Assembly: GCF_003994415.1 (NCBI RefSeq)
Contig: NZ_CP034689.1
Span: 6,262,001 to 6,326,000, forward strand
DNA from: Achromobacter spanius
GTDB taxonomy: Bacteria > Pseudomonadota > Gammaproteobacteria > Burkholderiales > Burkholderiaceae_B
Length of the DNA stretch: 64,000 nucleotides
Direction of reading: 5' to 3'
This document shows positions 37,016 to 45,540 of the stretch, piece after piece (the first letter of the stretch is position 1; the number at the start of each line of letters is the position of its first letter). Made by a program: the position numbers and the translations under genes. The notes beneath the pieces are model-generated. The model worked only from the letters and a program-made list of their open reading frames with translations, had not been told where the DNA came from and did not search any database.

Positions 37016-38146
37016 ATGAACCATCCCGCTCAGCCGCGCTTGCGCGTTGCCGTCCTGGGTGCGGGAAGTTGGGGCACCGCGTTGGCGGCGGCCTCCAGCC
37101 GCCGCCACCCCACCGTGCTCTGGGCGCGCGACGCCGCGCAGGCCGCCAACATGGCTGCCGCGCACGAAAACGCGCGCTACCTTCCGGGCATTAACCTGCC
37201 CGCTTCCCTGAATTTTTCATCCGACCTGGACGCCACACTGCGCAGCTTGCGCGGCGAGGGCGAGGTCGGAGACATGTCCGACGACACGCGCCGTCTGATC
37301 GTGCTGGGCGTGCCCGTGGCCGGGCTGGCCGCCCTTTGCGGCGAACTGGCCCGCCGGCTACCCGTCCTGGGTCTGCAAGACACCCCCATCGTATGGACCT
37401 GCAAGGGCTTTGAAGCCGACACGGCCAGGCTGCCCCACGAGATCGTGCAAGCGGCCCTGCCCGGCGCAATCGGCGGCGTCTTGTCTGGCCCGTCCTTCGC
37501 GCGCGAAGTGGCCCAGGGCCTGCCAGTGGCGCTGACAGTCGCCAGCACCCATGCCGGGCTGCGGGATGCCACCACCGCGGCCTTCCACGGCGCGGCGCTG
37601 CGCGTCTACGCTAGTTCCGACCTGGTGGGCGTCGAGGTCGGCGGGGCGCTGAAAAACGTCATCGCGGTTGCCTGCGGCATCGGCGACGGGCTGGCGCTGG
37701 GCACCAATGCCCGCGCCGCGCTGATCACGCGCGGCCTGGCCGAAATGACCCGCTTTGGCGTTGCCTTGGGCGCGCGCGGCGAAACCTTCGCCGGGCTGAC
37801 CGGCCTGGGCGACCTGGTGCTGACCGCCACGGGCGAGCTCTCGCGCAACCGTCGCGTAGGCCTGGAGATCGGCGCCGGCCGCAAGCTGGCCGACATCCTG
37901 GCCAGCGGCATCACGGCCGAAGGCGTGCGCTGCGCCCGCGCGGCGCGCGACCGCGCCCGCGCCATCCATGTCGAACTGCCCATTACCGAAGCCGTATGCG
38001 CCGTGTTGTTCGACGGCGTTGCGCCCATGACCGCGGTGTCGGCGCTGCTGGCGCGCGACCCGCGCGATGAAAGCGCCGACGTCAGCGTGAACATCGGCGC
38101 CAACGGCAGCGGCCCGCTGGACGACACGCTGGGTGGCCATCTTTGA
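37016..38146 (+). CDS. gpsA: Glycerol-3-phosphate dehydrogenase [NAD(P)+]
   Basis: The 376-aa enzyme makes glycerol-3-phosphate for phospholipids. The Rossmann motif VLGAGSWGTALA is at residues 13-24; WTCKGFE, SGPSFAREVA, the catalytic-Lys region EVGGALKNVIA and GLTGLGDLVLT follow. It is somewhat longer than E. coli GpsA (339 aa), with an insert near residues 80-90 and a longer C terminus. Confidence 0.96.
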   Translation: MNHPAQPRLRVAVLGAGSWGTALAAASSRRHPTVLWARDAAQAANMAAAHENARYLPGINLPASLNFSSDLDATLRSLRGEGEVGDMSDDTRRLIVLGVPVAGLAALCGELARRLPVLGLQDTPIVWTCKGFEADTARLPHEIVQAALPGAIGGVLSGPSFAREVAQGLPVALTVASTHAGLRDATTAAFHGAALRVYASSDLVGVEVGGALKNVIAVACGIGDGLALGTNARAALITRGLAEMTRFGVALGARGETFAGLTGLGDLVLTATGELSRNRRVGLEIGAGRKLADILASGITAEGVRCARAARDRARAIHVELPITEAVCAVLFDGVAPMTAVSALLARDPRDESADVSVNIGANGSGPLDDTLGGHL

Positions 38147-38195
38147 CCCCTCTCTAACAACAACACACACGCCCCATCCCGAGGAGACATCCGTC

Positions 38196-39188
38196 ATGAC
38201 GCAAACCCGCAAATTCCGGGTCGGCCCGCTGCTGCGCGGCCTGTGCCTGAGCCTGGCCGCCGTGCTGCCCGCCGCCGCCCATGCCGACTGGCCCGACCGC
38301 CCCATCCATATGGTCGTGCCGTTTCCGCCCGGCTCGTCGCCGGACCTGTTGGCACGCACGATATCCGAGCCGCTGTCGCAGGCGCTGGGCCAGCCCATCG
38401 TCATCGACAACAAGCCCGGCGCGGGTGGCAACATCGGCACCCGCATCGTGGCCAAGGCCAAGCCGGATGGCTACACGTTGCTCTATACGATCAACGGCCC
38501 GCTGGTGACCGCGCCCACGCTGTACAAGAAAACGTTGGGCTACGACCCGCTGAAGGACCTGGCGCCGGTGACGCTGGTGGGCACCAGCCCGAACGTGCTG
38601 GTGGTGCCCGGCAGCCTGAAGGTCGACAACGTCCAGGACTTCGTCAAGCTGGTCAAGGAACGCGGCAATTCGTTGAACTACGGGTCGGTTGGGCCGGGCA
38701 GCTCGGCGCATCTGGCGATGGAAATGTTCAAGGAAAGCGCGGGCGTGGACCTGGCGCATATTCCGTATTCCGGTTTTCCGCAGGTGATTACGGCCATCAT
38801 CGGTGGCGATGTGCAGGCGGGTTTCATGGTGCCCGCGATTGCGGTGCCGCAGGCGCGCGACGGCAAGGTGAAGCTGCTGGCGGTGACCAGCCTGCAGCCC
38901 AGCGAGGCGCTGCCGGGGGTGCCGACGATGGCGTCGCAGGGCTATCCCGACTTCGAGGCGATTTCGTGGAACGCGGTGCTGGTTCCGGCGGGGACGCCCA
39001 CGCCGGTGGTCGAACGGCTGAATAGTGAGTTGGCGCGTGTGATCAACAGCGAGGCGGTGCGCAAGCAGTTGGCGTTGCAGTATTTCACCCCGGCGGCGTC
39101 GACGCCTGAGGCGTTGACGACGCGGATCAAGAATGAGAAAGCGCGGTGGGATCAGGTGATTGAGCGCTTGAAGCTGTCGCTGGATTGA
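38196..39188 (+). CDS. Bug-family tripartite tricarboxylate transporter substrate-binding protein
   Basis: This 330-aa periplasmic receptor has a signal peptide ending near AAHA (about residue 29) and the Bug features DWPDRPIHMVVPFPPGS, NKPGAGGNIGTR and GTSPNVLVV. Such receptors are greatly expanded in Bordetella and Achromobacter; the ligand is usually a carboxylate but cannot be inferred. No membrane partners (TctB/TctA) are adjacent. GAGGAG lies upstream. Confidence 0.93.
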   Translation: MTQTRKFRVGPLLRGLCLSLAAVLPAAAHADWPDRPIHMVVPFPPGSSPDLLARTISEPLSQALGQPIVIDNKPGAGGNIGTRIVAKAKPDGYTLLYTINGPLVTAPTLYKKTLGYDPLKDLAPVTLVGTSPNVLVVPGSLKVDNVQDFVKLVKERGNSLNYGSVGPGSSAHLAMEMFKESAGVDLAHIPYSGFPQVITAIIGGDVQAGFMVPAIAVPQARDGKVKLLAVTSLQPSEALPGVPTMASQGYPDFEAISWNAVLVPAGTPTPVVERLNSELARVINSEAVRKQLALQYFTPAASTPEALTTRIKNEKARWDQVIERLKLSLD

Positions 39189-39288
39189 TGGGTTTGCGTG
39201 TTTGAGGTGAGTGGGGCGATTTTTTATTCGCCGCTGCTTTGTGGGGTGGGCGGTTTGGTTTCGCCGCTGTTTGATGGGTTTGCGCGTT

Positions 39289-39457
39289 GGAAGGCGGCGT
39301 TCTTGGGTACGTCGTGGCGCGCTACACCCATCCTACGATCAACGGAAGGTGGGGTTCCTGGGCGGACCGTGGCGCGCCGCGCCCGTCCACGATCCGTGTT
39401 GGAAGGTGGGGTTCTTGGGCGGGCCGAGGCGCGCGGCGCCCATTCACGATCCGCCTT
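39289..39457. repeat. Three 55-57-bp tandem repeats related to the thiC-side array
   Basis: Units start GGAAGG at 39289, 39344 and 39401. The first ends CGCTACACCCATCCTACG, the same end as the GTAGGATGGGT family in reverse orientation, and TGATGGGTTTGCG copies lie at about 39187 and 39272. The third unit runs into the stop codon of trmL (39444). No gene is seen between 39189 and 39443. Confidence 0.8.
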
Positions 39458-39914
39458 CGAAGGCTTGTTGGCGCCAGGCTTCGAAGACGGTGACGGCGAC
39501 GGCGTTGGACAGGTTCAGGCTGCGTTGGCCCGCGCGCATCGGCAAGCGCAGACGCTGCTGGGGCGGGAACATCGCTTGATGCTCGTCGGATAGGCCGGCT
39601 GTTTCGCGGCCGAAGACGAAAACGTCGCCTGGCTTGAAGGCGACGTCGGCCACGCTGCGCTGCGCGTGCGTGGTCAGCGCGTAGATGCTGGAGGCGTCGG
39701 CCCCCGTGTCGTCCAGCGCTTCCTGCAGGGTGTCATGCACCCGCACGGGCTGCCACTCGTGATAGTCCAGCCCGGCGCGGCGCATGCGGGCGTCATCCAA
39801 TTCGAATCCCAACGGACGCACCAGGTGCAATTGCGCGCCCGTGTTGGCGCACAGCCGGATGGCGTTGCCGGTGTTGGGGGGAATCTCGGGGCAGACGAGG
39901 ATGACGTGGAACAT
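39444..39914 (-). CDS. trmL: tRNA (cytidine(34)-2'-O)-methyltransferase
   Basis: The 156-aa SPOUT methyltransferase modifies the wobble base of tRNA-Leu species. The start MFHVILVCPEIPPNTGNAIR is characteristic; the knotted SAM site includes VFGRETAGL and RSLNLSNAVAVTVFEA. The ATG at 39914 fits the family length, although the frame stays open far upstream. The last codons fall within a tandem repeat. Confidence 0.95.
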   Translation of the reverse strand: MFHVILVCPEIPPNTGNAIRLCANTGAQLHLVRPLGFELDDARMRRAGLDYHEWQPVRVHDTLQEALDDTGADASSIYALTTHAQRSVADVAFKPGDVFVFGRETAGLSDEHQAMFPPQQRLRLPMRAGQRSLNLSNAVAVTVFEAWRQQAFEGGS

Positions 39915-40096
39915 GGCGAATACGGAACTGGGACGTAGGACTAGGACGGCTTGCGGCGCCAGGGTGGCGGCGTGGCGCGATTGTCGCCGATTTGAGAGAG
40001 CGGCGCGCTGACGGCCCGGGCGCTTCCCACGCTTTATGGGCGAGCCGCGCCGAAAGCCCGGCGCTCCACCAGCGCGGTAACACGACGCCGGCGCCA

Positions 40097-41002
40097 TTAC
40101 GGCGTGCGGGCGACCACCAGCACCGTCACTCCGGCCGCGCCCGCCGCCAACAGCGCCACCGCTGCGGCCTGCACGGTGCTGCCGGTGGTCATGACGTCGT
40201 CCACCACGGCCACGTGGCGGCCGCGTACTGCTGTAGAAGCCACGAACACGCCGGCTGCAACCTGGCGCCGCGCGTGCCGTCCCAACGCCGTCTGCCTGGG
40301 CGTTTCCCGGCACCGCCGCAGCGCTTGCCGGACCAGCTGCAGGTTCAGTTCGGCCGCCAGGCTGCGGGCGATTTCTGCTGCCGGGTTCATGCCGCGTGCG
40401 CGTAACGACGCGCGGCTGGCGGGCACGGGCGCCAGCAAGACGCCGTCGGGCAGCGGTGGTTTATTTCGGATGGCATCGGCCAGCAGGCTGGCCAGCACCG
40501 GCGCCATGCTCAGGCGCAGTTGCGTTTTCAGCATCCGGATCAGCGCGTCGGCGGGCGGCGCATAGTCAAAGGCCGCGATCGTCTGCACGTAAGCCCTTGG
40601 TGCTCCCAGGCAGGCGGGACAAATTGGAGCTGGGAGGGAGGCTGGGGCCGGGGCGGCAGTGGGCGTTGGGGCTGAGGCCGGGGCCGAAGCCACGTCCGAG
40701 GGCAACGCCGAAGCCACGTCCGTAGCCACGTCCGAAGCCACGTCCGAAGCCAAACCCGAAGCCAAACCCGGAGCCACACCCGAAGCAATAACCGGCAGCC
40801 GCAGCGCGCAGCACGGGCAGCGCGGGTTCGTGCCGGAAGGCGCGGCAGTGATGTCGTCCGCGCAGCCTAAACACAAGCGCGCGCCTGCCACGCGCACCCC
40901 GCACAACGGGCAATCGCAACCCACGCGGGACCAAAGCCGCCGCCCCATGGCCTGTAGGGACAATCGAATCCGCCGACCGGGATGCGTAATAATGGATGCC
41001 AT
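40097..41002 (-). CDS. comF: ComF-family amidophosphoribosyltransferase-like protein
   Basis: ComF supports natural transformation, probably at the inner face of the membrane. The 301-aa product has N-terminal Cys pairs (CPLC, CLGC, CPCC, CPAC) and a PRTase domain ending in the PRPP loop VAVVDDVMTTGST. Residues of about 70-125 are an insertion of tetrapeptide repeats (DVAS, GLAS, and Ala/Pro-rich) between two Cys pairs, encoded by 12-bp repeats. It is convergent with trmL's far side and divergent from the methyltransferase gene. Confidence 0.9.
   Translation of the reverse strand: MASIITHPGRRIRLSLQAMGRRLWSRVGCDCPLCGVRVAGARLCLGCADDITAAPSGTNPRCPCCALRLPVIASGVAPGLASGLASDVASDVATDVASALPSDVASAPASAPTPTAAPAPASLPAPICPACLGAPRAYVQTIAAFDYAPPADALIRMLKTQLRLSMAPVLASLLADAIRNKPPLPDGVLLAPVPASRASLRARGMNPAAEIARSLAAELNLQLVRQALRRCRETPRQTALGRHARRQVAAGVFVASTAVRGRHVAVVDDVMTTGSTVQAAAVALLAAGAAGVTVLVVARTP
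40685..40792. repeat. Nine 12-bp tandem repeats inside comF
   Basis: Units CGAAGCCACGTC, CGTAGCCACGTC, CGAAGCCAAACC and close variants repeat every 12 bp from 40685 to 40792. They are in frame and encode tetrapeptides such as DVAS and GLAS on the minus strand. Confidence 0.88.
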
Positions 41003-41053
41003 TCCTCATGAAACCATGTTCCGCCCCGCCGCCAAGACGTGGGTGCGACCGAA

Positions 41054-41989
41054 ATGTCCCTGCCAGAATCCGCCCCGCTTCCCTCCCTTCCCATCGTCAG
41101 CGCCGACGTGCCGCGGCAGTTCGCCCGCCGTGGCGACCTGTCCGACGCCCAGTTTCTTTACGGTGAAGTCGCCCGCCGCATGCTGGGCCGTTTGCAGTAC
41201 ATCCGCGTGCAGCCACAGGCCATGCTGGACGCGGGCTGCGGCGCGGGAGACAACCTGCCGCTGCTGCGCGAACGCTATCCCGACGCGGGCTACACCGGCC
41301 TGGACAACTGCCAACCGCTGCTGGATCTGGCCAAAAAGCGCCATGCGCCGGCCGGTTTAGGCGCCTGGATCGGCAAACTGGCTGGACGCGGGGCCAAGGC
41401 CCCGGCCTTCGTCAACGCCGACCTGGCGGAAACAGGCCTGCCCCCGGAATCCCTGGAGCTGGTGTGGTCCAACCTGGCGATGCATTGGCACCGCGCCCCG
41501 CATGCAGTCTTGGCGGAATGGCGCCGCATCCTGAAAGTGGGCGGGCTGGCAATGTTCTCCTGTCTGGGGCCTGCCACCCTGCGCGAATTGCGCCAAGCCC
41601 TGACCGATGCGGGCCTGTCCACCGCCACGCCGTCCTTCGTGGACATGCATGACTTTGGCGACTTGCTGGTGGAAAACGGTTTCGCTGACCCGGTGATGGA
41701 CCAGGAAATCCTGACGCTGACCTACCGCAGCCCTGAAAAGCTGCTGGCCGACGTGCGCGCGCTGGGCGGCAACCCCGCCGAAGGCCGGCGCGGCGGGCTG
41801 GTGGGGCGAGACTGGCGCAACCGCCTCTGCGCCGCCCTGGAAGCCCAACGCCGGGCCGATGGCCTGATCGCACTAAGTATTGAAGTGGCTTACGGCCATG
41901 CCTGGCGCGCCGCGGCGCATCGCACCGTGGCGGGTGAGACTCGCCTGTCCGTCAGCGCCATCGGCGGCCGGCAGGCCAAGCCCCTCTGA
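41054..41989 (+). CDS. bioC: BioC-like SAM-dependent methyltransferase
   Basis: The 311-aa class I methyltransferase has motif I MLDAGCGAGDN (about residues 58-68), GYTGLDNC, and SNLAMHWHRAPHAVLAEWRRILKVGG, which parallels BioC malonyl-ACP methyltransferases. The N-terminal RQFARRGDLSDAQFLYGEVARRM also fits BioC. The ATG at 41054 is chosen; a GTG five codons earlier is possible. No other biotin genes are adjacent, so a related methyltransferase remains possible. Confidence 0.75.
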   Translation: MSLPESAPLPSLPIVSADVPRQFARRGDLSDAQFLYGEVARRMLGRLQYIRVQPQAMLDAGCGAGDNLPLLRERYPDAGYTGLDNCQPLLDLAKKRHAPAGLGAWIGKLAGRGAKAPAFVNADLAETGLPPESLELVWSNLAMHWHRAPHAVLAEWRRILKVGGLAMFSCLGPATLRELRQALTDAGLSTATPSFVDMHDFGDLLVENGFADPVMDQEILTLTYRSPEKLLADVRALGGNPAEGRRGGLVGRDWRNRLCAALEAQRRADGLIALSIEVAYGHAWRAAAHRTVAGETRLSVSAIGGRQAKPL

Positions 41990-41996
41990 GGCCGCG

Positions 41997-42587
41997 ATGA
42001 CACTGCCCCCCCGCGCCACCGCCGACCCACATGCCTGGATCGACGCCTTCCGGGGGCAGATGCTGCGCTTTGCCACGTTGCAGTTGGGCCAGCCCGAAGC
42101 GGCGCAGGACGCGGTGCAGGAAGCAATCGCGGCTGCGTTGGCCAAGCGGGGCGCGCTTGAAGATAGCGCGGCATTCAAGCAATGGGTGTTCGGCATCCTC
42201 AAGCACAAGATCGTGGACACTATCCGCAGCCGCGCGCGCTTGACGCACTTTCCAGAAGCCGACGACCCCGACATGATGGACGCCTGCTTCACACCGAACG
42301 GCGAATGGACCCCACAAGCCCTTCCGGCGGCCTGGGCGGCACCGGACGAAGCCATGCACAGCAAACAGTTCTGGCTGGTGTTCAGCACATGCCTGGAACG
42401 CTTGCCGCCTGCCAATGCGCGCGTCTTCATGATGCGCGAGTACCTGGAATTTGAGGCCGCCGAAATCTGCGAGCGCCTGTCCCTGACACCCGGTGCGCTG
42501 CACATCGCCATGCACCGGGCCCGCCTGCGGCTACGCAGTTGCCTGGAACTGAACTGGTTTGCTGACCAAGGGGGCCGCAAATGCTGA
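41997..42587 (+). CDS. ECF RNA polymerase sigma factor of the buf locus
   Basis: The 196-aa protein has region 2 (about 15-85: QPEAAQDAVQEAIAAAL, FKQWVFGILKHKIVD) and region 4 (about 125-180: LPPANARVFMMREYLE, LSLTPGALHIAMHRARLRLR). The ATG at 41997 is 7 bp after the methyltransferase stop. Its end overlaps a small zinc-finger gene, the usual sigma/anti-sigma arrangement. By analogy to the gig genes of Cupriavidus (controlled by RpoQ), it probably drives the bufA operon in response to metal stress. Confidence 0.88.
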   Translation: MTLPPRATADPHAWIDAFRGQMLRFATLQLGQPEAAQDAVQEAIAAALAKRGALEDSAAFKQWVFGILKHKIVDTIRSRARLTHFPEADDPDMMDACFTPNGEWTPQALPAAWAAPDEAMHSKQFWLVFSTCLERLPPANARVFMMREYLEFEAAEICERLSLTPGALHIAMHRARLRLRSCLELNWFADQGGRKC

Positions 42588-42823
42588 AATGCCGTGACGT
42601 CTCGCAACTGGCGTCTCAAGAACGCGAAGCGCCCCTGCGCCTGCCCCAACGCATCGGCATGACGATGCATCTGGCGATGTGCTGGCGCTGCCGCCGCTTC
42701 CGGCAGCAGATCGGTCTGCTGGGGGATTTGACGCGAGCCTACCCTGGCCCCTCGGAAGAAGGCGCCGACCCTCGCCCCTCGGAACGCGACGACGACGCCG
42801 CCCCCAAGCCGCCTTCGCTCTGA
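42581..42823 (+). CDS. Small zinc-finger protein, putative anti-sigma factor
   Basis: The 80-aa protein has H-x3-C-x2-C (HLAMCWRC) preceded by an early Cys, the zf-HC2/ZAS-like pattern of zinc anti-sigma factors, but no transmembrane segment, so it would be cytoplasmic. It overlaps the sigma gene by 7 bp. The remaining tail is acidic and Pro-rich. Function is inferred from motif and context. Confidence 0.72.
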   Translation: MLKCRDVSQLASQEREAPLRLPQRIGMTMHLAMCWRCRRFRQQIGLLGDLTRAYPGPSEEGADPRPSERDDDAAPKPPSL

Positions 42824-42943
42824 ATTTACATTTCTTACAATTCTCTCCGTAAGGAAAGCGCTCTCTCGCGCGACTACCTCTTGCCAGCACTGCAATCCGT
42901 GGTGCGGTAACCGTTCACGTAGATTCCCCAGGAGAGAGACACC

Positions 42944-43240
42944 ATGAAGACACGTACCACCGCCGCCCTGGCACTGGCTTTTGGCGCCGCGTTCACCATG
43001 GCCGGCGCCCCCGCCGCCCACGCCGCAGACATGGAAAAGTGCTACGGCGTCGCCCTCAAGGGCAAAAACGATTGCAAGGCGGGCGCCGGCACAACCTGCG
43101 CGGGCAGCTCCAAGGTCGACTACCAGGGCAACGCCTGGAAGAACGTGCCGAAGGGCACGTGCGAGAAAACCCCGTCGCCCACCTCGCCCACGGGCCAGGG
43201 TCAACTGAAGGAATTCAAGGAAATGAAGAAAGCGTCCTGA
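42944..43240 (+). CDS. bufA: Bufferin-type precursor (DUF2282)
   Basis: This 98-aa precursor of a metal-buffering RiPP has a signal peptide cut after AHA (about residue 27) and four Cys at 33, 44, 52 and 73. The layout EKCYGVALKGKNDCKAG ... TCAGSS ... VPKGTC is that of DUF2282 bufferins. In characterised members two Cys become thiooxazoles and the other two form a disulfide. A strong AGGAG precedes the ATG. It starts the bufA-bufB-bufC-doxX operon; the 120-bp gap upstream should hold the sigma-dependent promoter. Confidence 0.9.
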   Translation: MKTRTTAALALAFGAAFTMAGAPAAHAADMEKCYGVALKGKNDCKAGAGTTCAGSSKVDYQGNAWKNVPKGTCEKTPSPTSPTGQGQLKEFKEMKKAS

Positions 43241-43256
43241 CCTGCCCTGGCGCGTC

Positions 43257-44144
43257 ATGAAATCGCTCCCCTTCCCGGCCACGGCGTCCGGCCCGGGCCT
43301 ATCGGCCCAGGTCGGCGTCGGCTTGAAGCCCGAACACGCGGACGCCCTGCTGGACGGGGCGGCCGGCGTGGGGTTTCTGGAAATCCACGCCGAGAACTAT
43401 ATGGTTCCCGGGGGGCCGATGCACGCAATGCTGACCCGCTTGCGTGAACGCTACCCCCTGTCTGTACACGGCGTAGGCCTGTCGCTGGGCGGGCCGGACC
43501 CGCTGGACGAGGAACTGCTGGCCGGGCACCGTCGCTTGCGCGATCGCTACGCGCCCGCTCTGGTTTCCGAGCATCTGGCCTGGTCTCGCGGCGCCGGGGT
43601 GTTCTTCAATGACCTGCTGCCGTTTCCCTACGACGGCACGACCTTGCGGCGTACCAGCGAGCACATCGATGCGTTCCAGAACAGCCTGGGCCGCCGCATC
43701 CTGATCGAGAACCCGGCGACCTACCTGCGTTTTGATGCAAGCCTGATCGACGAAGCGCAGTTCCTGGGCGAGCTGGTCGCCCGCACAGGTTGCGGCCTAC
43801 TGCTGGACGTCAACAACGTGTACGTCAGCGCGGTGAACCATGGATTTGACGCATGCGGCTATCTGAGGCTGCTGCCGCTTGGCAGCGTTGAAGAAATTCA
43901 CCTGGCCGGCCATCACCGGCAAGTCGAGCCCGACGGCAGCGTGGTGCTTATCGACAGTCACGACGCCCCCATCGCCGAGCCCGTCTGGGCGCTGTATGAA
44001 ACGGCGCTGCGCGCGACCGGCCCTGTTGCCACGCTGATCGAACGCGACGGCAACATCCCGCCCCTGACCGAATTGCTGCACGAGGCGGCGCGCGTTCAGG
44101 CCTGCCTGGCCAAGCTGGACGCCACACTGGTCACGCCGCCATGA
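43257..44144 (+). CDS. bufB: MNIO-family bufferin maturase (DUF692)
   Basis: The 295-aa multinuclear non-heme iron oxidase modifies BufA cysteines. Conserved metal-site segments are EIHAENY, SVHGVGLSLGG, SEHLAWS, IENPATY, LLLDVNNVYVSAVNHG, EIHLAGHH, DSHDAPI and IERDGNIPPL. It begins 16 bp after bufA and overlaps bufC by 4 bp (ATGA). Confidence 0.93.
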   Translation: MKSLPFPATASGPGLSAQVGVGLKPEHADALLDGAAGVGFLEIHAENYMVPGGPMHAMLTRLRERYPLSVHGVGLSLGGPDPLDEELLAGHRRLRDRYAPALVSEHLAWSRGAGVFFNDLLPFPYDGTTLRRTSEHIDAFQNSLGRRILIENPATYLRFDASLIDEAQFLGELVARTGCGLLLDVNNVYVSAVNHGFDACGYLRLLPLGSVEEIHLAGHHRQVEPDGSVVLIDSHDAPIAEPVWALYETALRATGPVATLIERDGNIPPLTELLHEAARVQACLAKLDATLVTPP

Positions 44145-44902
44145 CAGCCCTGCGCCAATTCGCCGATTTGCTGTTGGACCAGGCGCCTCCCACGCCGGAC
44201 GAGGTCAGGACGCGGCTGCAAGTCGCGCCTCCGGAACGCTTCGCCATCTATCGGAACAATGTCGTCAGTTCACTGATGCAGGCCTTGGCCGACAACTTCC
44301 CCGTTTGCGTTGAACTGGTGGGCGAGCCGTTCTTTCGGGACATGGCCCGAGGATATGCGCTGGCGAGTCCGCCGCGTTCCGCCATCATGGCCTACTACGG
44401 CGACACGTTTCCAGATTTTGTCCAAGCCTATGCGCCCGCGGCGTCGCTGCCCTATCTGGCGGATGTGGCGCGGCTGGAATATCGGGTCGTGCGCGCCTAC
44501 CATGCCGCCGACCACGAGCCGCCCGCCCCAGCGGTGCTGCAAGCCTGTATCGCCGGCATGGCCGACTTGCCCGCCGCGCGCCTGCATATTCATCCCGCCG
44601 TGCAGGCCATGTCGTCGAACTACGCCGTGTTCTCGATCTGGGCCGCCCATCGGGGCCAGGGAGACCTGGCAACGGTCGACGTCTGCGTGCCGGAATCAGT
44701 GGTGGTGCTCCGGCCGGGGCAAACCGTGCATGCCGTTCCGGTGGACGCGTCGCTTGTTGAGCTGATCGACGCCCTTGGCACGCAGCCGCTTGGCGAAGCA
44801 TTCGAACGACTGACCCAGCAGCATGACGATTTCCAGTGGAGCCACGCGCTGGCGCAACTGATCCGCCACCAGATCATCGTGGGTATATCGCCGGGCGCGT
44901 GA
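44141..44902 (+). CDS. bufC: DUF2063 partner protein of the MNIO enzyme
   Basis: The 253-aa protein has a DUF2063 domain in its first half (LRQFADLLLDQ, RFAIYRNNVVSSLMQALADNFP, YLADVARLEYRVVRAYH). BufC-type partners recognise the precursor and present it to the MNIO enzyme. It is translationally coupled to bufB. Confidence 0.92.
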   Translation: MTALRQFADLLLDQAPPTPDEVRTRLQVAPPERFAIYRNNVVSSLMQALADNFPVCVELVGEPFFRDMARGYALASPPRSAIMAYYGDTFPDFVQAYAPAASLPYLADVARLEYRVVRAYHAADHEPPAPAVLQACIAGMADLPAARLHIHPAVQAMSSNYAVFSIWAAHRGQGDLATVDVCVPESVVVLRPGQTVHAVPVDASLVELIDALGTQPLGEAFERLTQQHDDFQWSHALAQLIRHQIIVGISPGA

Positions 44903-44944
44903 TGCCGCGCCTGCCCCTTATTTGCTGACCCAAGGACTCTCATC

Positions 44945-45457
44945 ATGGACCGCTCCGCCACTGCCGCTCCCGTACCCGAACACCGCTGCGTCTGGCGGCG
45001 GCTGAATGCGCAGTTCGAACGCATTCCGCACTGGTTGATTGCCTTGCTGGGGCGGTTTTCGATTGCGGCGGTGTTTTGGAAATCCGGACAGACGAAGGTC
45101 GAGGGTTTCGCCGTGGACCTGATCTCGGGTGAATTCCAATTGGGCTGGCCGTCGGTGTCGGCCTCGGCCGTGAGCCTGTTCGCCGACGAATACCGGTTGC
45201 CCCTGGCACCGCCCGAGTGGGCGGCGCTTGCCGCCGCCACCGCCGAGCATGTGCTGCCCGTGCTGTTGCTGCTTGGCTTGGCCACGCGCTTGTCGGCGCT
45301 GGGGTTGCTGGTGATGACCGCCGTGATCCAGATCTTCGTGTACCCAGACGCCTACCCCACGCACGGCGTGTGGGCGGCGGTGCTGCTGTATCTGGTTGCG
45401 CGCGGCGGCGGCGCCGTGTCGCTGGACGCCCTGATCCAGAACGCCAAGCGAAGATAA
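44945..45457 (+). CDS. DoxX-family membrane protein of the buf operon
   Basis: The 170-aa membrane protein has four hydrophobic segments (for example LIALLGRFSIAAVFWKSG, VLPVLLLLGLATRLSALGLLVMTAV and AAVLLYLVARGGG), typical of DoxX/GigT proteins found with DUF2282-DUF692-DUF2063 genes. Its role is unclear, possibly thiol or quinone-linked redox. It ends the operon before a hairpin. Confidence 0.9.
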   Translation: MDRSATAAPVPEHRCVWRRLNAQFERIPHWLIALLGRFSIAAVFWKSGQTKVEGFAVDLISGEFQLGWPSVSASAVSLFADEYRLPLAPPEWAALAAATAEHVLPVLLLLGLATRLSALGLLVMTAVIQIFVYPDAYPTHGVWAAVLLYLVARGGGAVSLDALIQNAKRR

Positions 45458-45475
45458 AGCACAGTCGCGATAAAA

Positions 45476-45503
45476 CAAAGCCGCGATAAGACTCGCGGCT
45501 TTG
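45476..45503. terminator. Hairpin between the buf operon and ybdK
   Basis: CAAAGCCGCG-N8-CGCGGCTTTG is a perfect 10-bp stem between two converging genes. A T-rich tail follows on the minus strand (TTTTATC) and TTCC on the plus strand, so it probably ends both. Confidence 0.75.
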
Positions 45504-45540
45504 TTCCCCTCGATGACTTCCGCCCAAGCGGCGGCAGCGG

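Noticed and set aside
42907..42926. ECF promoter for bufA with GGTAACC and CGTA elements
   Set aside because: The two elements are only a few bases apart, far too close for a -35/-10 pair.
41873..43282. 469-aa minus-strand frame across the sigma and bufA genes
   Set aside because: It crosses several genes with clear motifs and ribosome-binding sites on the other strand.
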